A stretch of 34,521 nt of DNA. Source: Acidobacteriaceae bacterium (GTDB lineage Bacteria > Acidobacteriota > Terriglobia > Terriglobales > Acidobacteriaceae). The notes below the pieces were generated by a model, which was not told the DNA's origin, ran no database searches, and saw only the letters and a list, made by a program, of their open reading frames with translations. Below, in pieces: positions 34,092-34,521 of this stretch. The stretch spans positions 1 to 34,521 of the forward strand of contig PKUV01000155.1 in assembly GCA_003131315.1 (NCBI GenBank), in the 5' to 3' direction. The number at the start of each line of letters is the position of its first letter. Position 1 is the first letter of the stretch. Made by a program: the position numbers and the translations under genes.

Positions 34092-34521
34092 ATGAAAGAT
34101 TTGCCTCTGTCGAAGGTCTACCAGTTGCTTGAACCGGGTCCCGTGGTCCTGCTAACGACCGCCCGCAAGGGTCGCGCCAACGTCATGACGATGTCCTGGC
34201 ATATGATGGTCGAGTTTGAGCCGCCGCTGATTGCTTGTGTCGTCAGCAGTGCCAATCACAGCTTTGCCGCATTGCGGGCGACGAAAGAGTGCGTGGTCGC
34301 CATTCCGGCGCTGGAACTAGCGCCCAAAGTCGTGGAAGTCGGCAACTGCTCGGGCCGGGACGTAGACAAGTTTGAGAGATTCGGTCTGACGCCGGCGCCA
34401 GCCAAGCGCGTGGCACCGCCTCTGGTGGCCGAGTGTTTCGCCAATCTCGAATGCCAGGTGGCCGATACACTTCTCGTCAACCGGTACAATCTCTTCGTCC
34501 TTGAAGTGCTCAAGGCCTGGA
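34092..34521 (+). CDS. flavin reductase-like FMN-binding protein, cut by the window end
   Basis: The first 143 codons are present; the gene runs off the window. The start is ATG 34092 or the in-frame GTG 34089; AGGAG at 34076-34080 suits the GTG slightly better. The sequence matches the flavin reductase-like split barrel: VVLLTTARKGRANVMTMSWH, FEPPLIACVVSSANHSFAAL and ATKECVVAIP, then FERFGLTPAPAKRVAPPLV and ECFANLECQV. Members bind FMN and reduce it with NAD(P)H, or act as flavin-dependent oxidoreductases in detoxification. The gene has no cotranscribed upstream neighbour; the region before it is a decayed repeat. Confidence 0.82.
   Translation, partial: MKDLPLSKVYQLLEPGPVVLLTTARKGRANVMTMSWHMMVEFEPPLIACVVSSANHSFAALRATKECVVAIPALELAPKVVEVGNCSGRDVDKFERFGLTPAPAKRVAPPLVAECFANLECQVADTLLVNRYNLFVLEVLKAW

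Overview
This window is moderately GC-rich bacterial chromosome, most likely from an Acidobacteriota member of the Koribacter/Terriglobales type. That placement is inference. It rests on a TIGR02999-like sigma factor translationally coupled to a Ser/Thr kinase with a TPR tail, a large secreted RHS protein, and a small Cys-rich protein (CANPxC...FWLCxxC) next to PAS-LuxR regulators. I see no rRNA, tRNA, CRISPR array or intact insertion sequence.

Region 1 (1-19 kb) looks like a redox and stress-tolerance island. On the minus strand are a copper nitrite reductase (NirK-like) with an extra C-terminal cupredoxin, an orphan NuoG-like Fe-S/molybdopterin-fold protein and a small conserved protein. 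A rightward run follows: a PAS-LuxR regulator broken by one TGA, its small Cys-rich partner, a DoxX-like membrane protein, a universal stress protein, an AhpD-like protein, a DUF488 protein, an orphan SdhB-type protein and a DinB-fold protein. Leftward again are MmgE/PrpD, a phosphosulfolactate synthase-like (ComA/HSA32) enzyme and a DUF4177-like protein. Then come a second, intact copy of the Cys-rich protein and PAS-LuxR regulator, an OsmC protein on the plus strand, and a leftward set of cupin, small conserved protein, glutaredoxin and SDR. Families recur: the regulator + Cys-rich pair twice, the small FWYR protein twice, and the cupin three times (one intact, two decayed).

Region 2 (19-21.4 kb) is cobalamin-independent methionine synthase (metE) with a short hairpin just ahead of its ribosome binding site. 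Region 3 (21.4-22.9 kb) holds a 91-residue accessory protein and a frameshifted DUF932-like gene. Region 4 (22.9-33.1 kb) is a large unit: a 1314-residue RHS protein and a 749-residue TPR protein run leftward, and an ECF-type sigma factor overlapping a kinase-TPR gene runs rightward. Region 5 (33.1-34.1 kb) has a second, more decayed DUF932 copy in the same orientation, so region 4 is bracketed by imperfect direct repeats of about 435 bp. The window ends inside a flavin reductase-like gene.

A working picture (inference): the island handles nitrosative, oxidative and low-oxygen stress under four-cysteine PAS-LuxR regulators, and has been shaped by duplication and gene decay. The RHS/sigma/kinase block is a separate envelope or signalling unit between mobile-element relics.
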